From positions 92,242,932 through 92,306,931 of the forward strand of contig NC_062232.1 in assembly GCF_902686445.1 (NCBI RefSeq): a stretch of 64,000 nucleotides of DNA. Direction: 5' to 3'. Origin of the DNA: Sciurus carolinensis (Eukaryota > Chordata > Mammalia > Rodentia > Sciuridae). The position numbers and the translations under genes were made by a program. The notes beneath the pieces are model-generated. The model saw nothing but the letters and a program-made list of their open reading frames with translations. It was not told the DNA's origin and did not search any database. Shown piece after piece: positions 14,303 to 32,990 of this stretch (positions are counted from its first letter, which is position 1; each line of letters opens with the position of its first letter).

Positions 14303-14422
14303 GGGGTTTTTTTTTGTTTTTTTTTTTTCTTTCTTATTGGTTCTTTTAGTTATACATGACAGTAGAGTCCATTTTGATAAAATTGTACAAGCATGGGATA
14401 TATCTCATTTTAATTAGGAGCC
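14303..14422 (-). repeat. LINE-1 3' tail fragment
   Basis: Poly(T) then TTAGTTATACATGACAGTAG and AGTCCATTTTGATAAAATTG, the same tail family as at 33.3 kb and 63.7 kb, in inverse orientation. Confidence 0.7.
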
Positions 14423-14429
14423 TGAACTT

Positions 14430-16030
14430 GCTGATGTTTTAAGACTTGAGAAAGTAAGTGTATACCATGTTAGGTGTTTTCAAACATCCCCACTACTTAA
14501 TAAGGAGTCCCCTTTTACTTACTCTAACTTGAAGTTCCCATATTGAATATGAATAGTTTTTAAGTCTTATATCTTAAAGGATTTGACAAATAACAGCTTG
14601 GTTTAGAGAATCTGACAAAGCAGTGTATCACCATAGAACTGAGGGATAAGCACTGAAAAGAAAACATCTGACTTGTTTTCTTTTGTTTGTTCAGAAAACT
14701 ATGGCAAGAGCAGAAGTGGTGTCTAGTGTGCTTACAGAAGTTATTCTTTGGGTAGGACCACCCACCCCAAAAGTATTTGCTTCCTCATTGGATCTATTTT
14801 GGGCCACACAAGGTAGAACACTGCTATGAAGCACTAAATAGATGTAGTCTGAGCTCTATAATAGGCTTTGTGATGTAAGAGATTGCAAATACATTAGCAT
14901 TTGTGAAGAATGCTGTTTATGAAGCAATGGAAGATGCCCTTTGTTCTACTTAATACTCTTAAATGCACTGTGTTGTGTGCTGTCCCTTGTAAAGAAAGAT
15001 GATGCCACTCAACCAGCCATCATTAGCAGGGTTTGCACGTTAAGTTGTTTTTTCCAGCCACAGTAATGAGCTTGTATTAAGCCACCTGCCCCCCCTTTCC
15101 TGTCCAGGCCTTCTTGAAACCAATGGCACACACTGTGAAGCAGTTGCTTAGACTTAATGTTGGAGAGAGTGGCTGAGAGTTATCTGGCCTTTCCAGGGAT
15201 TAAGCCCTGTGACTGTGGCCTCATTATTACTGGACTGTAACCCACTGAGCTCTCCGGCCCCAAACCCATAACGCATTACAGCTCTATTCAAAAGTACTCT
15301 GGGAAAAGTCATGCCCAACTGAAGAAGAGAAAATTTCCTGTTAAAAATTATAATCCTACTAATTAAACATTATAGCACCTGGCTCCGACTGCATTCTGTA
15401 TACTTAGAAATGTAGCAAGGTAACAAAACTTTTTCCATAACTGGGTTTGTTTTTTTCTTAGAGATGCACTTTTGAAAAGTAAATTGCACAAAAGAAAATC
15501 CTCTGAAATTTCTTTATGGGAAAGTTATTGCATGCAGCGGTAACACTATTCTTCTCCATTCCTGAGCCCTGAAGGATTTATTTCTCAACAAAATGAGTAA
15601 ATACGTGTTAGTGTCAAGAAATATATATGTTTTTGTGTTTTCATGTCAAATGCATTAAGATACAGAAGCAATTTCTACACAGGTTCCTTCAAGTAGTGAC
15701 TTTCTTAAATATTCAGAAGAAGATAAAGTTGAGTCCTAAAAACTAACCTCAGGTGCAGTCTACCCTCAGCCACATGGCAATCTTAATTGACTCAGAAACC
15801 AGGAGAACTAGCTGGTTTGGTTATATCAAAAGAATCAAACATACCATGCCCAGGGACAAACTAAATGGCTTAAAAGGGACATGTGGACTAAGTAAGCAGA
15901 AAATTAGAGGCAAGATAAATATTTGGGGGGAAGCAGCCTAACATAATGGATACAATTGTGAGCGTGAGGAAGTACCACACATGCACTCAGCATTGTTGAA
16001 AAATGTTAATGATCTATTTAAAAACGAAAT
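14430..16030. other. Intron, repeat-free; possible conserved element at 15.0-15.4 kb
   Basis: No transposon recognised over 1.6 kb in an otherwise repeat-dense intron. The part at 15000-15420 is less AT-rich and holds GGGATTAAGCCC and several TAAT cores. No splice-bounded open frame is seen. Confidence 0.45.
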
Positions 16031-16039
16031 GATAGTTAA

Positions 16040-16255
16040 AAGCATGAGCTACAGAATCAAACTGGAGCATTTTTAAGCTCAGCTGTTGATTAACTGTGTA
16101 ACCTTGGGTAAGCTACTTACCATTTCCCAGTTTCTATTATTCATTTGTAAAATGAGGATAATGGGGTTGTATGGGGTGAACATTAAGTGAGATCATCCAT
16201 TTACAGAGAGCTAGCAGAAAGTCTCAATAAATGATACAGGCTTTTATAACAGCAG
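16040..16255 (+). repeat. MIR SINE
   Basis: GATTAACTGTGTAACCTTGG, GTAAGCTACTTACCATTTCC, TTCATTTGTAAAATGAGGAT and CTCAATAAATGATA follow the MIR consensus order. Confidence 0.9.
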
Positions 16256-16884
16256 TAGAAGTAAGAGTAGATGTAAAAAATAATCATCCTAATGGAGGTT
16301 AAATTCCTTACTGTGACTCCATTGCCACCATATGTATACTTTCAAAATCTTACATGGGAATATTGCCTATCTTTCAAGCTCCTCACTCTTATTCCCACTA
16401 GGCTTACATTGGACCTCATTGAGCTCTCTAGTCTAGTCCTCTTGTTTTTTTTCTTTTTTTTTTTTTTACAGTCCATGAGCTTCCTCTAGCCTCATTTTGC
16501 CCTTCTTTCCTTCCTTTAATTCACTCCCATGCTGAAATCAAAGTGATTTATCTAAACTTTTAGCTCTACCATGCTTTGGCAACTCCTCAGGTTCAGGGTT
16601 TGACATTGGCTCTTAGCAGGAAATATCAAAACCTGATGAAGTGCTGATAATTAAATTGACTTGTAAAGACAAAGGAAAAATAGTGAATTGTTTTTTTCTT
16701 GCTAGACCTTTTGGGCTATATGCCAGTGTTTCCATTTGAGTATTATGTACTTGGCCATGTCAGAGAGATACTGTTGATAAAGTATCTAATGTGACATCAA
16801 GAACTCACCACACTATAATTGGTGATGATTGAACAATGTGTTAGTTTAGTGTTCTTTAACTGGAGTGTAGGTTAACCCTAAGAT

Positions 16885-17015
16885 CTTAGTGAGGAGACCT
16901 TTGTTACATACTAACTGTGTCATATTAGGCATATAGTTCCACTCTTGGGGCTTCAGGTTTCTTATCTGTAATAAAGTAAAACTGGATGATTTCTGTTTCC
17001 CCTGAGTTTTAATAA
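16885..17015 (+). repeat. MIR-like SINE remnant
   Basis: AACTGTGTCATATTAGGCAT, CTTATCTGTAATAAAGTAAA and CTGGATGATTTCTG match the old MIR/MIR3 layout with high divergence. Confidence 0.6.
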
Positions 17016-17305
17016 TGCATAATTTTTTTGTGCCATCTGAGGAACTGAGATTTGGAATAAACAAAATTCCCAGCATAAACAAATATTTTCCCTATAGCAA
17101 TCTGTGTCTTCAATATAACTGAAATGGAAGAATAATAAGGGTGAATGTAATTAAGTAGCTAGCATAAAAATCAAATTGACAATATTGATCATTTTAGCAC
17201 AGCAGCTCCAGTATGCCAGAGAATTAAGAATTTTAACCCCCATCTTTGTCAGATTGATTTCTGGTATCTTTATATCCCACAGTGCTGAAAGATAACAGAC
17301 TTTTT

Positions 17306-17506
17306 TTTTTCATACCTGGGATGGAATCCAGGGGCACTTAGCTACTGGGTCACACCCCTAGCCCATTTTTGTATTTTATTTAGAGACAGGGTCTCACTTA
17401 GTTGCTTAGGGCCTCGCTAATTGCTGAGGCTGGCTTTGAACTCTGGATCTTCTTGCCTCACCCTCCCAAGCTGCTGGGATTACATGCATGTGCCACCACG
17501 ACTGGT
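17306..17506 (-). repeat. B1-dID dimeric SINE with target duplication
   Basis: Minus-strand ID half then B1 half. Flanked by CAGACTTTTT at 17296-17305 and 17507-17516, a 10-base target-site duplication; the left copy runs into the poly(T). Confidence 0.92.
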
Positions 17507-17805
17507 CAGACTTTTTATTATTTTTTAATTAAAGTGAATTAAATTTTTATTTTGTGAAAATATGCATTGAGATATTTTCATATATTCCAGGATGTTGTAG
17601 AATTCATCTTTTTGGAATCAGTGTGCATATGTTTGGCTTAAAGATTGTTTAAGTATGTATATACTACTGTGCTTCAATTATTATAAGAGAGCTTCTCAGC
17701 TTCACCACCAAGGACCACTATAATAGTATCTGTGTACTGTTCATAAACATTTATTAAGTAATTGTTTATTTCTTATACTTCTGTAAACAAAAAATGCATA
17801 TAACT

Positions 17806-17937
17806 GGGCTGGGATTGTGGCTCAGTGGTAGAGTGCTTGCTTAGCATGTGTGAGGCACTGGGTTCAATCCTCAGCACCACATATAAATAAATAAATAAAT
17901 AAAGGTATTTTGTCCATCTACAACTAAAAGTTTTTTT
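17806..17937 (+). repeat. ID SINE with 14-base target duplication
   Basis: GGGCTGGGATTGTGGCTCAG start, GTGAGGCACTGGGTTCAATC, (AAAT)n and the CCATCTACAACTAAAAG tail. Duplication AAATGCAT(A/G)TAACT at 17792-17805 and 17938-17951, 13 of 14 identical. Confidence 0.95.
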
Positions 17938-18164
17938 AAATGCATGTAACTAACTGTTGCCTAGAACTTACTGGCCACCATGCAATATCTAACATAGTCA
18001 ATCAGTTAATATAATTCCAGCTGAAAGAACTTCTATATATTTCAATTTGTTTCATCTTAAACAAATATTGAATTTCTGTTATGAATTTTGGATCTCAAAT
18101 ATCTTGAAAACTTCCAGGTATGTAAAGAGCTTCCTAGCCTTCCACATACTACAATCAATCAAAT

Positions 18165-18335
18165 AATAGTTATCATTATTGCTAATATTTACTGGACAAA
18201 TACTATAGGTCAGAACTGTTTACATTTTAAGCACTGTAGACATTTAATCCTCCTTCGATCCTGAGCCATGGAGAGATTAAATTACTTACTCAGTGTCATA
18301 CAACTAGGAAGCAGTTGAATTTGAGCCAGGGGAGG
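18165..18335 (-). repeat. MIR SINE
   Basis: Inverted MIR core: TTTAAGCACTGTAGACATTT, GAGAGATTAAATTACTTACT, GTCATACAACTAGGAAGCAG. Confidence 0.8.
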
Positions 18336-18339
18336 TTTG

Positions 18340-19460
18340 GATGAATGGGAATAAGAGATACTGATCCCAGCCCAGTGATAGGCAATGAAAGTGCTTCAAT
18401 AAATGAGTCTTAAAGAAGTTTGAGATCTGTTGAAGGAGAAATTTGCACTTACACCACTGAATCTTAAATTGTTGGAATAAAGAAATATAGTAGACCAGGG
18501 ATGCAAAGAAATATTAGGTGTGCTGAGTTGGAGCTGGGTATAAGGCACTAAATTTTACTGTGCAGATTATACTGGAATATGTGTGTTTTAGTTGAGGGTT
18601 CTACAAAAACTGGAAGTTAGGTAAACCAATCACTTACTGATCAGAGCAGTGAATTCCAGCCAACTAGCAACATGTTTGTTTTGGGGGGTGGTAAGAAGGA
18701 TGTAGACTATATCACCATTTTAAGACTGGGAACAAGGTGGGGGGAATGGGGAAAATGACTCCTACTAAATAATTACGTACAAGCAATCAGGTGGGGGAAG
18801 GGGAAATGAGGGGGAAAAGTTCATTTATAGTTAATAACTGATGATCTAGAGTTTCAGGGTCTGTAAACCTCTGTGAATTAGGAATTTGTGGCAATTCTAT
18901 ACCACTGAATGTCATAAAACCCAGGATATTAGGATTCCAGGGTTAGGACTCTAGCAATTTTAAGACAATAAAAAGCTGAAGGAATGAGGGGACAAAAATC
19001 CCAAAGGATTTGCAAGGTAAAGCTGCAGAGATGTTAAACACTAATCCCCCTTTCACTCCAAGTCAATCACAATTTTAGTTCCTAGTACAGTGAAATGGGC
19101 TTGGAGTTGGAGGGATGCTGGTAGTGAATAAGGGGAGAGACCTGGGCTGGCATTTTGGCCTTTCTCCCCAGCTTTAGCTGGATCAGCTCCCACTTTAATT
19201 GTTTTATATTGAGGTTCCTGCAAGTAGTTTCATTTGATAACAGTGTTCCAAGCTTAAAAGAAAAAGACAAAAATAATTCCCTAGGGAGAGAAAAGGATGT
19301 GGAACCTCTACAAAGTGTTTCACTATATCACCCTTAACCTCTGTCCTTTGGAAAATAAAGACAGATGCTAGGAAGGATGTTTTGGCTGGGAGATTGGGGC
19401 GGGGGCAACCACGAAATCAGTAAATCAGCTGTCCCCTACTAAGAAAGTAATAACAGCAGT
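18340..19460. other. Intron, no recognised repeat
   Basis: G-rich runs near 18.68-18.82 kb but no exon, RNA gene or repeat that I can name. Confidence 0.45.
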
Positions 19461-19469
19461 AAAATCAAA

Positions 19470-19610
19470 TAGTAATAGCAGTTACCATATTAAGCATCAA
19501 CTCTGATCAAGGCACAGGGCTAAATGCTTACATAGATTTTGCTTTTCAATTCTCTGCAGTCCTAAGAGATAGGTACTACTATTACCTGATTTCATAGATA
19601 CTATCACTCT
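19470..19610 (-). repeat. MIR SINE
   Basis: AAGGCACAGGGCTAAATGCT, TTACATAGATTTTGC and GAGATAGGTACTACTATTAC follow an inverted MIR. Confidence 0.8.
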
Positions 19611-20224
19611 TTTGCATTTGTACAAATGGACTAAATAGTTAAGGATAAACCAAATGAATTTAAAATCATATTTTGCAATTAGGTATAAGTATTTGCTCAA
19701 GGATTATTGCAACTAAAACATACACCAGTTTGAGATGATCTATCTATTCCTTTGAACTTAGGACAACTCTGAATTCAGAAGAAAAAAAATCACTGGTCCC
19801 TAAAGTAAGGAATGTCTTACAGCTTATTCCAAGAGGAAGTGTTTTTATGTGGATTAAAGTAGAAGAAGAAATGTTTTCTTCAAAGGAAAAAGTTCTTATT
19901 GCAATCATATGCTTGCTTAAGGATATTTTTACTAATGTGTTAATTCAACAGATATTTTTTGGGCACTAACTATGTGCTCTGATCCCAGATACAGAAATGC
20001 AAAATGGAGAGAATGATTTCCTTGATAAAATCCTCAAACCTAAGAAATCTCTATAATTATTAAATCCAGGTTCAGTGGCCCCTGTTTGTGTGATTTTTTT
20101 CTTCAGTCTGGTTACAATAGATACTTAAAACCCATGGGGCAGTAGAATTGTTTGTTATAGATCATAGAATTAAAGAGCTTTAGGAACAGAGTAGCCCATT
20201 CCCTATACTTTGCATGTAAGAGAG

Positions 20225-20345
20225 TCACATGACCTTAATGGTAAATTATATAACCTTGGGCAGGTTACTTCTCTGAACCTTAAGTTCCTCATATATACCA
20301 TGCAAATGATAGACTTTCCTTATATAGAAATCAGGTAAGGAGTAC
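20225..20345 (+). repeat. MIR SINE
   Basis: ACCTTGGGCAGGTTACTTCT, CTGAACCTTAAGTTCCTC and CATATATACCATGCAAATGA follow MIR. An ID SINE sits directly after it. Confidence 0.75.
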
Positions 20346-20360
20346 ATAAAATAAGTTACA

Positions 20361-20498
20361 CGGGCTGCAGTTGTGGCTCAGTGGTAGAGTGCTTGCCTAA
20401 TATGTATGAGGCATTGGGTTTGATTCTTAGCCGTGCACATAAATAATTAAAATAAAAGTCCATTGACAATTAAAAATAAATAAATAATAATAAAAAGT
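20361..20498 (+). repeat. ID SINE with target duplication
   Basis: GGGCTGCAGTTGTGGCTCAG start and A-rich tail. Flanked by AAAATAAGTTA(C/T)A at 20348-20360 and 20499-20511, 12 of 13 identical. Confidence 0.93.
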
Positions 20499-20519
20499 AA
20501 AATAAGTTATATGAAGTTT

Positions 20520-21840
20520 GTCACAGTACACACACACACATGCCTAATGTATGTTTGCTGTTACTGTGATCATGATTTTTTATGTGAGAGGACCGCAACA
20601 GTAAGAGGAACTGCATAGTCCATGGTCATATAGGCTTGTTGATAGTAGGCCAAATATTAGAGCTTAGATCTCTACTAATAGTTGAATATTCCTCATACTA
20701 CCCTACCCGTTTTTTCCTAGAACCAGGTAATATAAAATTCCTAGGCCTGTGGGAAATATTTTGGCTCACTCGGGTAGAAGAAGAGAGAAGGAATACAAGG
20801 AAATACCTGACATAAGAAAAGAATGCCTGGATTCAGAAAACAAAACAGCAAGGGATAAATGGAGAGTAAAAGAGAAACAACAATTACCAGAGAGTTTAGA
20901 CAGGAATGTTGGAGCATTACAATGCCTAGTGGATCACAGGACTGGTTTCTAAACTAATTCCTTTATTTACCAAAAATGAAATTGACAGTATTTTATTTTC
21001 CTTTTTCTTGAGTGTGGAGGTGGGAGGTGTTTCAAAATGCAGGTGTGATTCACAGAAAGTTACTGTGAATTCAACTTTATAATTTCTATTTTTAAACAAA
21101 GGAACACTGTAATTGAAGTTAGAATGGAAGCCTGAGTAGTACCAAGCCTTAAGGAATGATAGAGTTTAAAAGGGTATTTAGCTAGAACAATACTTAATTG
21201 AAGTTGTGAGAAATTTGATGAAAAGAAAAGTAACTCCATAGTAAAACCACATTATTATTGCTTTGTGTAGCTACAGTATTGGTACAGTACTGAGAGTGGT
21301 TGATTAGTTAGATGAAAATATTCTTAAACATTAGAAATATATTAAAAGAGCCACACTGTTCCTCTGCTAAAAGTGAAGGTTAATTTATACTTGCCTAAGC
21401 AAAAGGTGATGTAGTCTTTGCTAAACTAGACTTCAGTTTAAGCAGAGGCCTGTGTGTTGGTTGTTGTATGAGTTGAGGAACATTCAGAATATTCCAGGAG
21501 TTTCCTATAATTGGCATAGTGCACAACCCAGAAACTTGGGCCAAAATCTGACTGGAGTTCTTAACCCACCACAAGGGATAGACAGTGAATGACTCAGGTG
21601 TAATTACTATATAAAGAGGTTGTTCCAATATTGTGCACTTAAAAATTTGTTAAAAGGGTAGGTCTTATGCTGTGTCCTTACCACAATGATTATTTTTTAA
21701 AATGTGCTCTTGCTTTACTTCATCCCTTAATCTTAACTTTGCTAATTTTCCTCTCCTGCAAATAACCAGTATTTTGTTGCAAGTGAAATACATTGGTAAC
21801 ACCTTTATTGCTTATTCATTTGATAATTTTCACCTTCACA
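20520..21840. other. Intron upstream of glycine-loop exon
   Basis: No repeat or exon recognised. A run of open frame near 20749-20952 is rich in Lys and Glu but has no start context, no splice sites and no family match. Confidence 0.45.
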
Positions 21841-21841
21841 G

Positions 21842-21890
21842 GGCATCAGGTACTGTTTATACAGCACTTGACATTGCAACAGGACAAGAG
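21842..21890 (+). CDS. PAK3: PAK3 coding exon: glycine-rich loop
   Basis: This short 49-base exon has acceptor TTCACAG and donor GTTAGT, a weaker donor than its neighbours. Its first base completes a Gly codon, and it then encodes ASGTVYTALDIATGQE (residues 278-293). With the previous exon it forms the glycine loop GQGASGTV that clamps ATP phosphates. ALDIATGQE is the PAK3 form; PAK1 has AMDVATGQE. Only 225 bases of intron separate it from the next exon. If that intron were retained, a stop codon would follow eight codons into it, so retention gives a dead product. Confidence 0.95.
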
Positions 21891-21914
21891 GTTAGTGCTA
21901 ACATCCAATCCTGA

Positions 21915-25205
<3,291 letters not shown>

Positions 25206-25668
25206 TGAGAAAATACCAGGGAATTTCTGCTCTTTTACTACCTATCTTGAGAAGATAGGAGATAATGGCTGCTGAAATGATTTATTTGCAAGCATTTAGA
25301 ACCCAATTTGAATTAAATAATTTGTTTTACATTGTATTCCTGTAGATTGTGTCCAGAATTTTTGTACTTAATATTTCAGAATTTCTAATGTTTTTATTAT
25401 GATCAGATGGAAAATACCTAATTAGAAAAGTAAAGAATACTGTAACTTGCAGGAAACAATAATGGGCAGAGAAATACATTGAACTCTAGTAAAAATAACA
25501 TCACATAATTATTTCAGACCCCATTAAAATAAGGACCAGCTGAGAAATCAAGTAACAAAAGACTGTGAGCTAGGCAACTATGGAAGCTCAGTGTCTCCCA
25601 AAGGAAGGTTCAGCCAAATCTGAAAGCATCCTATTGTAGAATGAAACAGTTGGGCTTATTTTAATTGA

Positions 25669-28290
<2,622 letters not shown>

Positions 28291-28299
28291 GACAGAAGG

Positions 28300-28480
28300 A
28301 GTTGGGTGTGTCCTGGTACTTGCTGTGACCTTCTGCAAGTCCCTTAAAGCCCTTCTAAATCTGTTTCCTTTCTGTAAAATAGGGACAATATCTGTCCCAC
28401 TGAGCTGGGACATGAAAACTAAATCTAAATGAATACTATGTATAAATCATCTGGTATAGTGTCTAGCTTATTGTAAATAG
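28300..28480 (+). repeat. MIR SINE
   Basis: GCTGTGACCTTCTGCAAGTC, CTGTTTCCTTTCTGTAAAAT and AGGGACAATATCTGTCCCAC follow MIR. Confidence 0.85.
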
Positions 28481-28520
28481 ATATGTGTGTGTGTAAATAG
28501 GTATGTGTATAAATAGGTAT

Positions 28521-28546
28521 GTTTGTATTCACATATGAATACAAAC
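28521..28546. repeat. Inverted repeat, 10-base arms
   Basis: GTTTGTATTC and its exact reverse complement GAATACAAAC flank a 6-base spacer, beside a GTAAATAGGTATGTGT-type low-complexity tract. Confidence 0.9.
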
Positions 28547-28559
28547 GAAAGAGGAAAAA

Positions 28560-31425
28560 GAGAAAAATGATGCTGCACAGGGTGCTTTTTGCCCACTCAT
28601 GAAGGGAGAGTGGGCACTCTCCACTGTCCTCCCAAGGACTTTCCCTCCACACTGGCCACACTCCATCCCCTTAAGGAATGGAGGGTTCTGTACAGTTCAG
28701 TATAATTCTCATGAACAGGAATACTGAATAGGACAGGTTCAAGGTGAAGTTTTGGGCTTTACATTTCAAAGCTGCTTACATTTCACTGTGACTTTCTTTG
28801 TGTCTTTTGTCAGTTTTAATTCAGCAAACTCAAACCCTGTATGAACATTGCCTGTTAACATATATTTAATGCAAGGATTTTGCTACTTTTTTACCTTAGT
28901 TACAAAGTGGTTGGGGTTTTGTAAATGTAAATTGCTCCATGCTAATTGACCTAATTTGCTCATAAAATGCCTTTTAAAGGTCAGAGAGTTATTAACTGTA
29001 CTGATGTTATGAGGTTGGTACCCTTCCAGAGACAGAGAGGAGACAAGCTTCTTACCGTTCCCCACTGCCTGCAGTCTTTGCACTCTACACAATTGGCATT
29101 GGACATGTTGTTCTGTGACCCATGGACATTTTTAATGTAGCCTCCAATAATAAAGTGCCTTGTTCCTTCTGTTTGCCAAAGTGACTGGGATTAAAAATCG
29201 AACTCACCCTGTGGATGTGCAAATCAAATGTTGGTGTTCTACTGATCTCAACCTTTTGTTCATTGAGGACATATTTTTAAGACCTGTGATTATAATGACC
29301 CATTTCTAAATAGGGAGGCACAATCATTTCTGTGAAACAAATTGTTGGTTTGTTGTTTCTCAGCACAAAAAGAGTGCCTCTTTATTAACTTTGCATTCAC
29401 ACATATCAACGGGATTTGATGGAATATGGTATTTGTGAAATATCTTAGTGGTATCTAATTGAAGTTCATAGTAAACCCTGGAACCCTTTTTTATGTATAA
29501 TTTTCCAAACCTTTGTCGAAGTTGAAATGAACTTTAAGTATTTAATGCACTTGTATTAAGCATTATGGAGCTGTATCAAACCCTGGATACATAAACTTCC
29601 TGAGCACCTGGATCACTGGAAGATAGTTATGGGTATTGATGCTAAAACTCTCAGTGTGTAGTATATGCAACAGAGATCCTAAATCAATGGTTCTCCTCTT
29701 TGGTTGTACATTGGAATGATCTGTGAAACTTTCAAAACCAATGACACCAGATTCCCACCCCCAAGGAAAAATGGTAACCAGGACTAGGCCAGATACAAAG
29801 TCCAGCAGCAAGCCCTCTTAACACTGTCCACACTCAGAAACAATTCTTTATTGTGCCTCTTTGAGCATGGTTCAACCAAAAAAGAACACACTATCATTCT
29901 GCTCATATTTTCCATTTTATATAAAAAATTATAAGCAATAGAAAATTATGAGCATTATTGTCAAAAAGCCTACTTGAAATCATGTTCTGTTCTCTGTCAT
30001 TCTCAGATGCTTCCAGTCCAGTAACACTATCAAAGAAGAAATATCTCCATGATATGCCACTTCCTTTTTCAATTTTGCTTTTCCTAAAAATGAAGTTCAT
30101 CATTAAAATGTGCTAGCAACTAACATAGTACCTAGCACATATCAATGCATAATATAGCCATCGGTCTAACTGTTCATCATTAAGATTTCATTACCTGTAT
30201 GTCCAGGGAAAGAGGAGGGTAAAAATCTAAATCCAGATGTGTTATCTACACTAAGAGGCTTCCTACACTCTTCCTTTCCCCACACTTAAAGCACTACACA
30301 AATATTAGTTGTCCTTTTTTATTATAGGATCAGGGAAGTCCTAGTTAGCTTGAATGTCTAGGAAAGAGAGTTAAGCAGACTAAAAGAATCACTAGCCACT
30401 GAAAAACAGCAACTAAGGGCCAAACTGCATCTACTTTTCTCTAACCACTGGAACCTGTGCTGTGGATTGGAATGTCTGGGTTTGATGGCGTGTGCTCATT
30501 TGGAATTAAAGTCAGACATAAACTTCCTGAGCACCAGAGAAGCAAGCATACTTTGCTAGCACTCAGTCAATATTGTTTTGAATGTATTTCAGGAAGAGCT
30601 GGGAGCATTCCCTTCTTTTTCCGTAAGCCACTATGGAACAGCCAGGTTTATTGATGGGTTGTTGATACTTCTACTTTGAGGGCAAACCTATGCCTAAAAG
30701 GAAGGGCTAGTTGGGATAACTACAACTAAAATAACTATAGAACAGTAACAGGACTTCTTTTTAATCAGAAAAAAATATTACCTGTCAAAAGATAGACAGC
30801 TCTTAAGAATCATTGGTTGTCAAGAATTCAGCTTAGGAAAATGGGACTTAGCCATAGGAAAGCTGCAAGTCTCATTTAGATTATAATTTTGAAGCAGACA
30901 GCTTAAACTGGTGAGTTATGATCCAGAAGACAGCCAAAGGAGGAACTGATTCCACAGCAAACTAAAATCCAAGAAATTCTGACCAGGCAAAGATGAAAAA
31001 AAGTTTGAAAATGTGGTGACCAGGGACCAAGCAATAGCCAAGACTGGTATTCCTCTCTGCTTATCATTCCAGAGTCCTTACAGGATGGTTTGGGTATGAT
31101 CCAGAGATGCCTATGCCTATTGCCCTAATAGATACCATACCTATAACCAAGTAATTAAGTTCCTCCAAATCAGAGTTTGTTGTAAAGAAACAAATTCTAT
31201 ATTGTGGTGATAGGCATTTATTTGCCCACTGAAATCTCTAGTCACATGTTCTGACCTATGGCTTTTGAAATCTGTGTTTTTGCCAATGAGAAATGACTTC
31301 ACCAAGAAAATCAAAGTTTTCTTGATAATTAAGATCATTTCTGACCTTTGTTATCACTTTGATTTATACCCTTTCTAACCTGATTGTGTCATCATTTTCT
31401 AACTTGATTGTGTCAACCCTTTGCA
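28560..31425. other. Intron, mostly single copy
   Basis: Apart from a MER5-like fragment at 29685-29790 (TCAATGGTTCTCCTCTTTGG, ACACCAGATTCCCACCCCCA) I see no repeat or exon. The 28.88-29.5 kb part is AT-rich and motif-dense. Confidence 0.45.
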
Positions 31426-31429
31426 TTCT

Positions 31430-31530
31430 GATATTGTGTGTATGTGCAAATATGTAACAACAGATCCCATCACTGTGCACAACTATAATGCACCAATAAA
31501 AAATGTGGAAAGAGGGAAAAAAGAAAACCC
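31430..31530 (+). repeat. LINE-1 3' tail fragment
   Basis: GTGCAAATATGTAACAACAG, ATCCCATCACTGTGCACAAC and AATGCACCAATAAAAAATGT, then an A-rich end: a 3'-end-only L1 insertion. Confidence 0.65.
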
Positions 31531-31534
31531 TTTG

Positions 31535-32825
31535 CATTCTGGTAAAACGATACTCTGAAATGTCTTAGTAAGCCTCTCAGCAGAGAAAGTTTAATTTATT
31601 AAGGCAATCTTAATTCTGTAGCTGGGAAAGTAAGAGTTTTGACCTTATTCCAGGAATCAAGCTGATTTTTTTGTTGTAGCTAGTCTTTCCTTTTGCTTTC
31701 TTTTTTTGGGGGGGGATGGGGGTTAAAAAATTGCCCCCCAGCTGAGATGGGAAAATTCACCTAGAAGTGGCCAATGAATGTGAGAGGACTAGACAAAGAG
31801 ATTTATAGTATCTACCAACTTTATACATTATATGATTTGAAGACTGAACTCTATTCCCAAGTTGGTCAGTCAGGAACTCCACAAACTTGTGTAGATTACT
31901 TGCTTCATGTTGAATTTCCACTTCCTTTATGGATTCAAATGAGTAGAAATTGATTACATTATGGATTACCATTGGGTTCCACAAATCCCAATAGTTGCAT
32001 TAAGTTCCTTGGGCTATTGGAAGTGCCAAGAGAGTGGTCACCTGGTAGGGTCTTTGGTTCCACTAGGATAGTTTCTCTTTAATTCATTTTCTATATTGGG
32101 ATATCACATGAGATTTACTTACATAAACAAGGGAAACTTGTAGGTTCCCTACTTTGATCCCATGGGCTTTTGGTTATACATAGGCCACAACTTTCCCTGA
32201 CTTTGCCAAAAGGGCTATAGGTTTCATGAGTGTTGTCTCTATGAGTGTTTTCAGAGAAATGATCTTCAGAGAGCAGTTGAGGGCTACCTGTCTTATCAAC
32301 TCCAGACTAAATCTACATCCTGGAGGGTAAAAAAAGCCCTCATCTTACTAAGCAAACACACTTGGTCATGATGTGAAGTATGCTGCATGTGGGACTCAGC
32401 AAACCCATATAGATAGTAATCTTGGGGAGAAGCCAAGGAAGAGCACTATAGTATAAAAGCTATTATGGGGACATGTGGTCTACACTCTGGGGTGTGATGC
32501 AAGGAATTGTGTTTGTTATACAGAGCTGTTCAGCTGATGAACTACCTGTAAAATAAAAGTTGAAATCAGTCTATATGAGCAATAATGCATGTTTTATAGA
32601 TCATATTACAGTTAGATTGTTTTGATCCTAATATGGTAATTTGGAAAAGTCCCAAGGAATCAGGGAATTAGTCCCTTCCTGCTCTAATATTCTGAAATGA
32701 AACATGAAAAAAATATAAAATGTTAAATGGTACCTTGTAACCAGAAACTAGGTGGGGGTTGAAGATAAATTGGAGGTTTGGAAGATATATTCAATACAAT
32801 GTGTATTCTTCCATGATCACTTTCC
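31535..32825. other. Intron, no recognised feature
   Basis: Contains a G-run near 31705 and otherwise unassigned sequence. Confidence 0.4.
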
Positions 32826-32829
32826 TCAT

Positions 32830-32990
32830 TTTTAAATTTTAGTTTTGAATTTTTTTGATTAACTTGTAAGATTTGTACATATTAAGAGACTACAATGTGA
32901 TGTTTCAACATATGTATACAGCATGCACTGATGAAATCAGGGTAATTAGCATTTCCATGTCCTTACCATTTCAGAACCAGAGAAGTGTAG
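32830..32990 (-). repeat. Old LINE-1 3'UTR fragment
   Basis: GATTTGTACATATTAAGAGA, CAATGTGATGTTTCAACATA and GATGAAATCAGGGTAATTAG resemble the L1 text at 5.78 kb. Confidence 0.65.
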
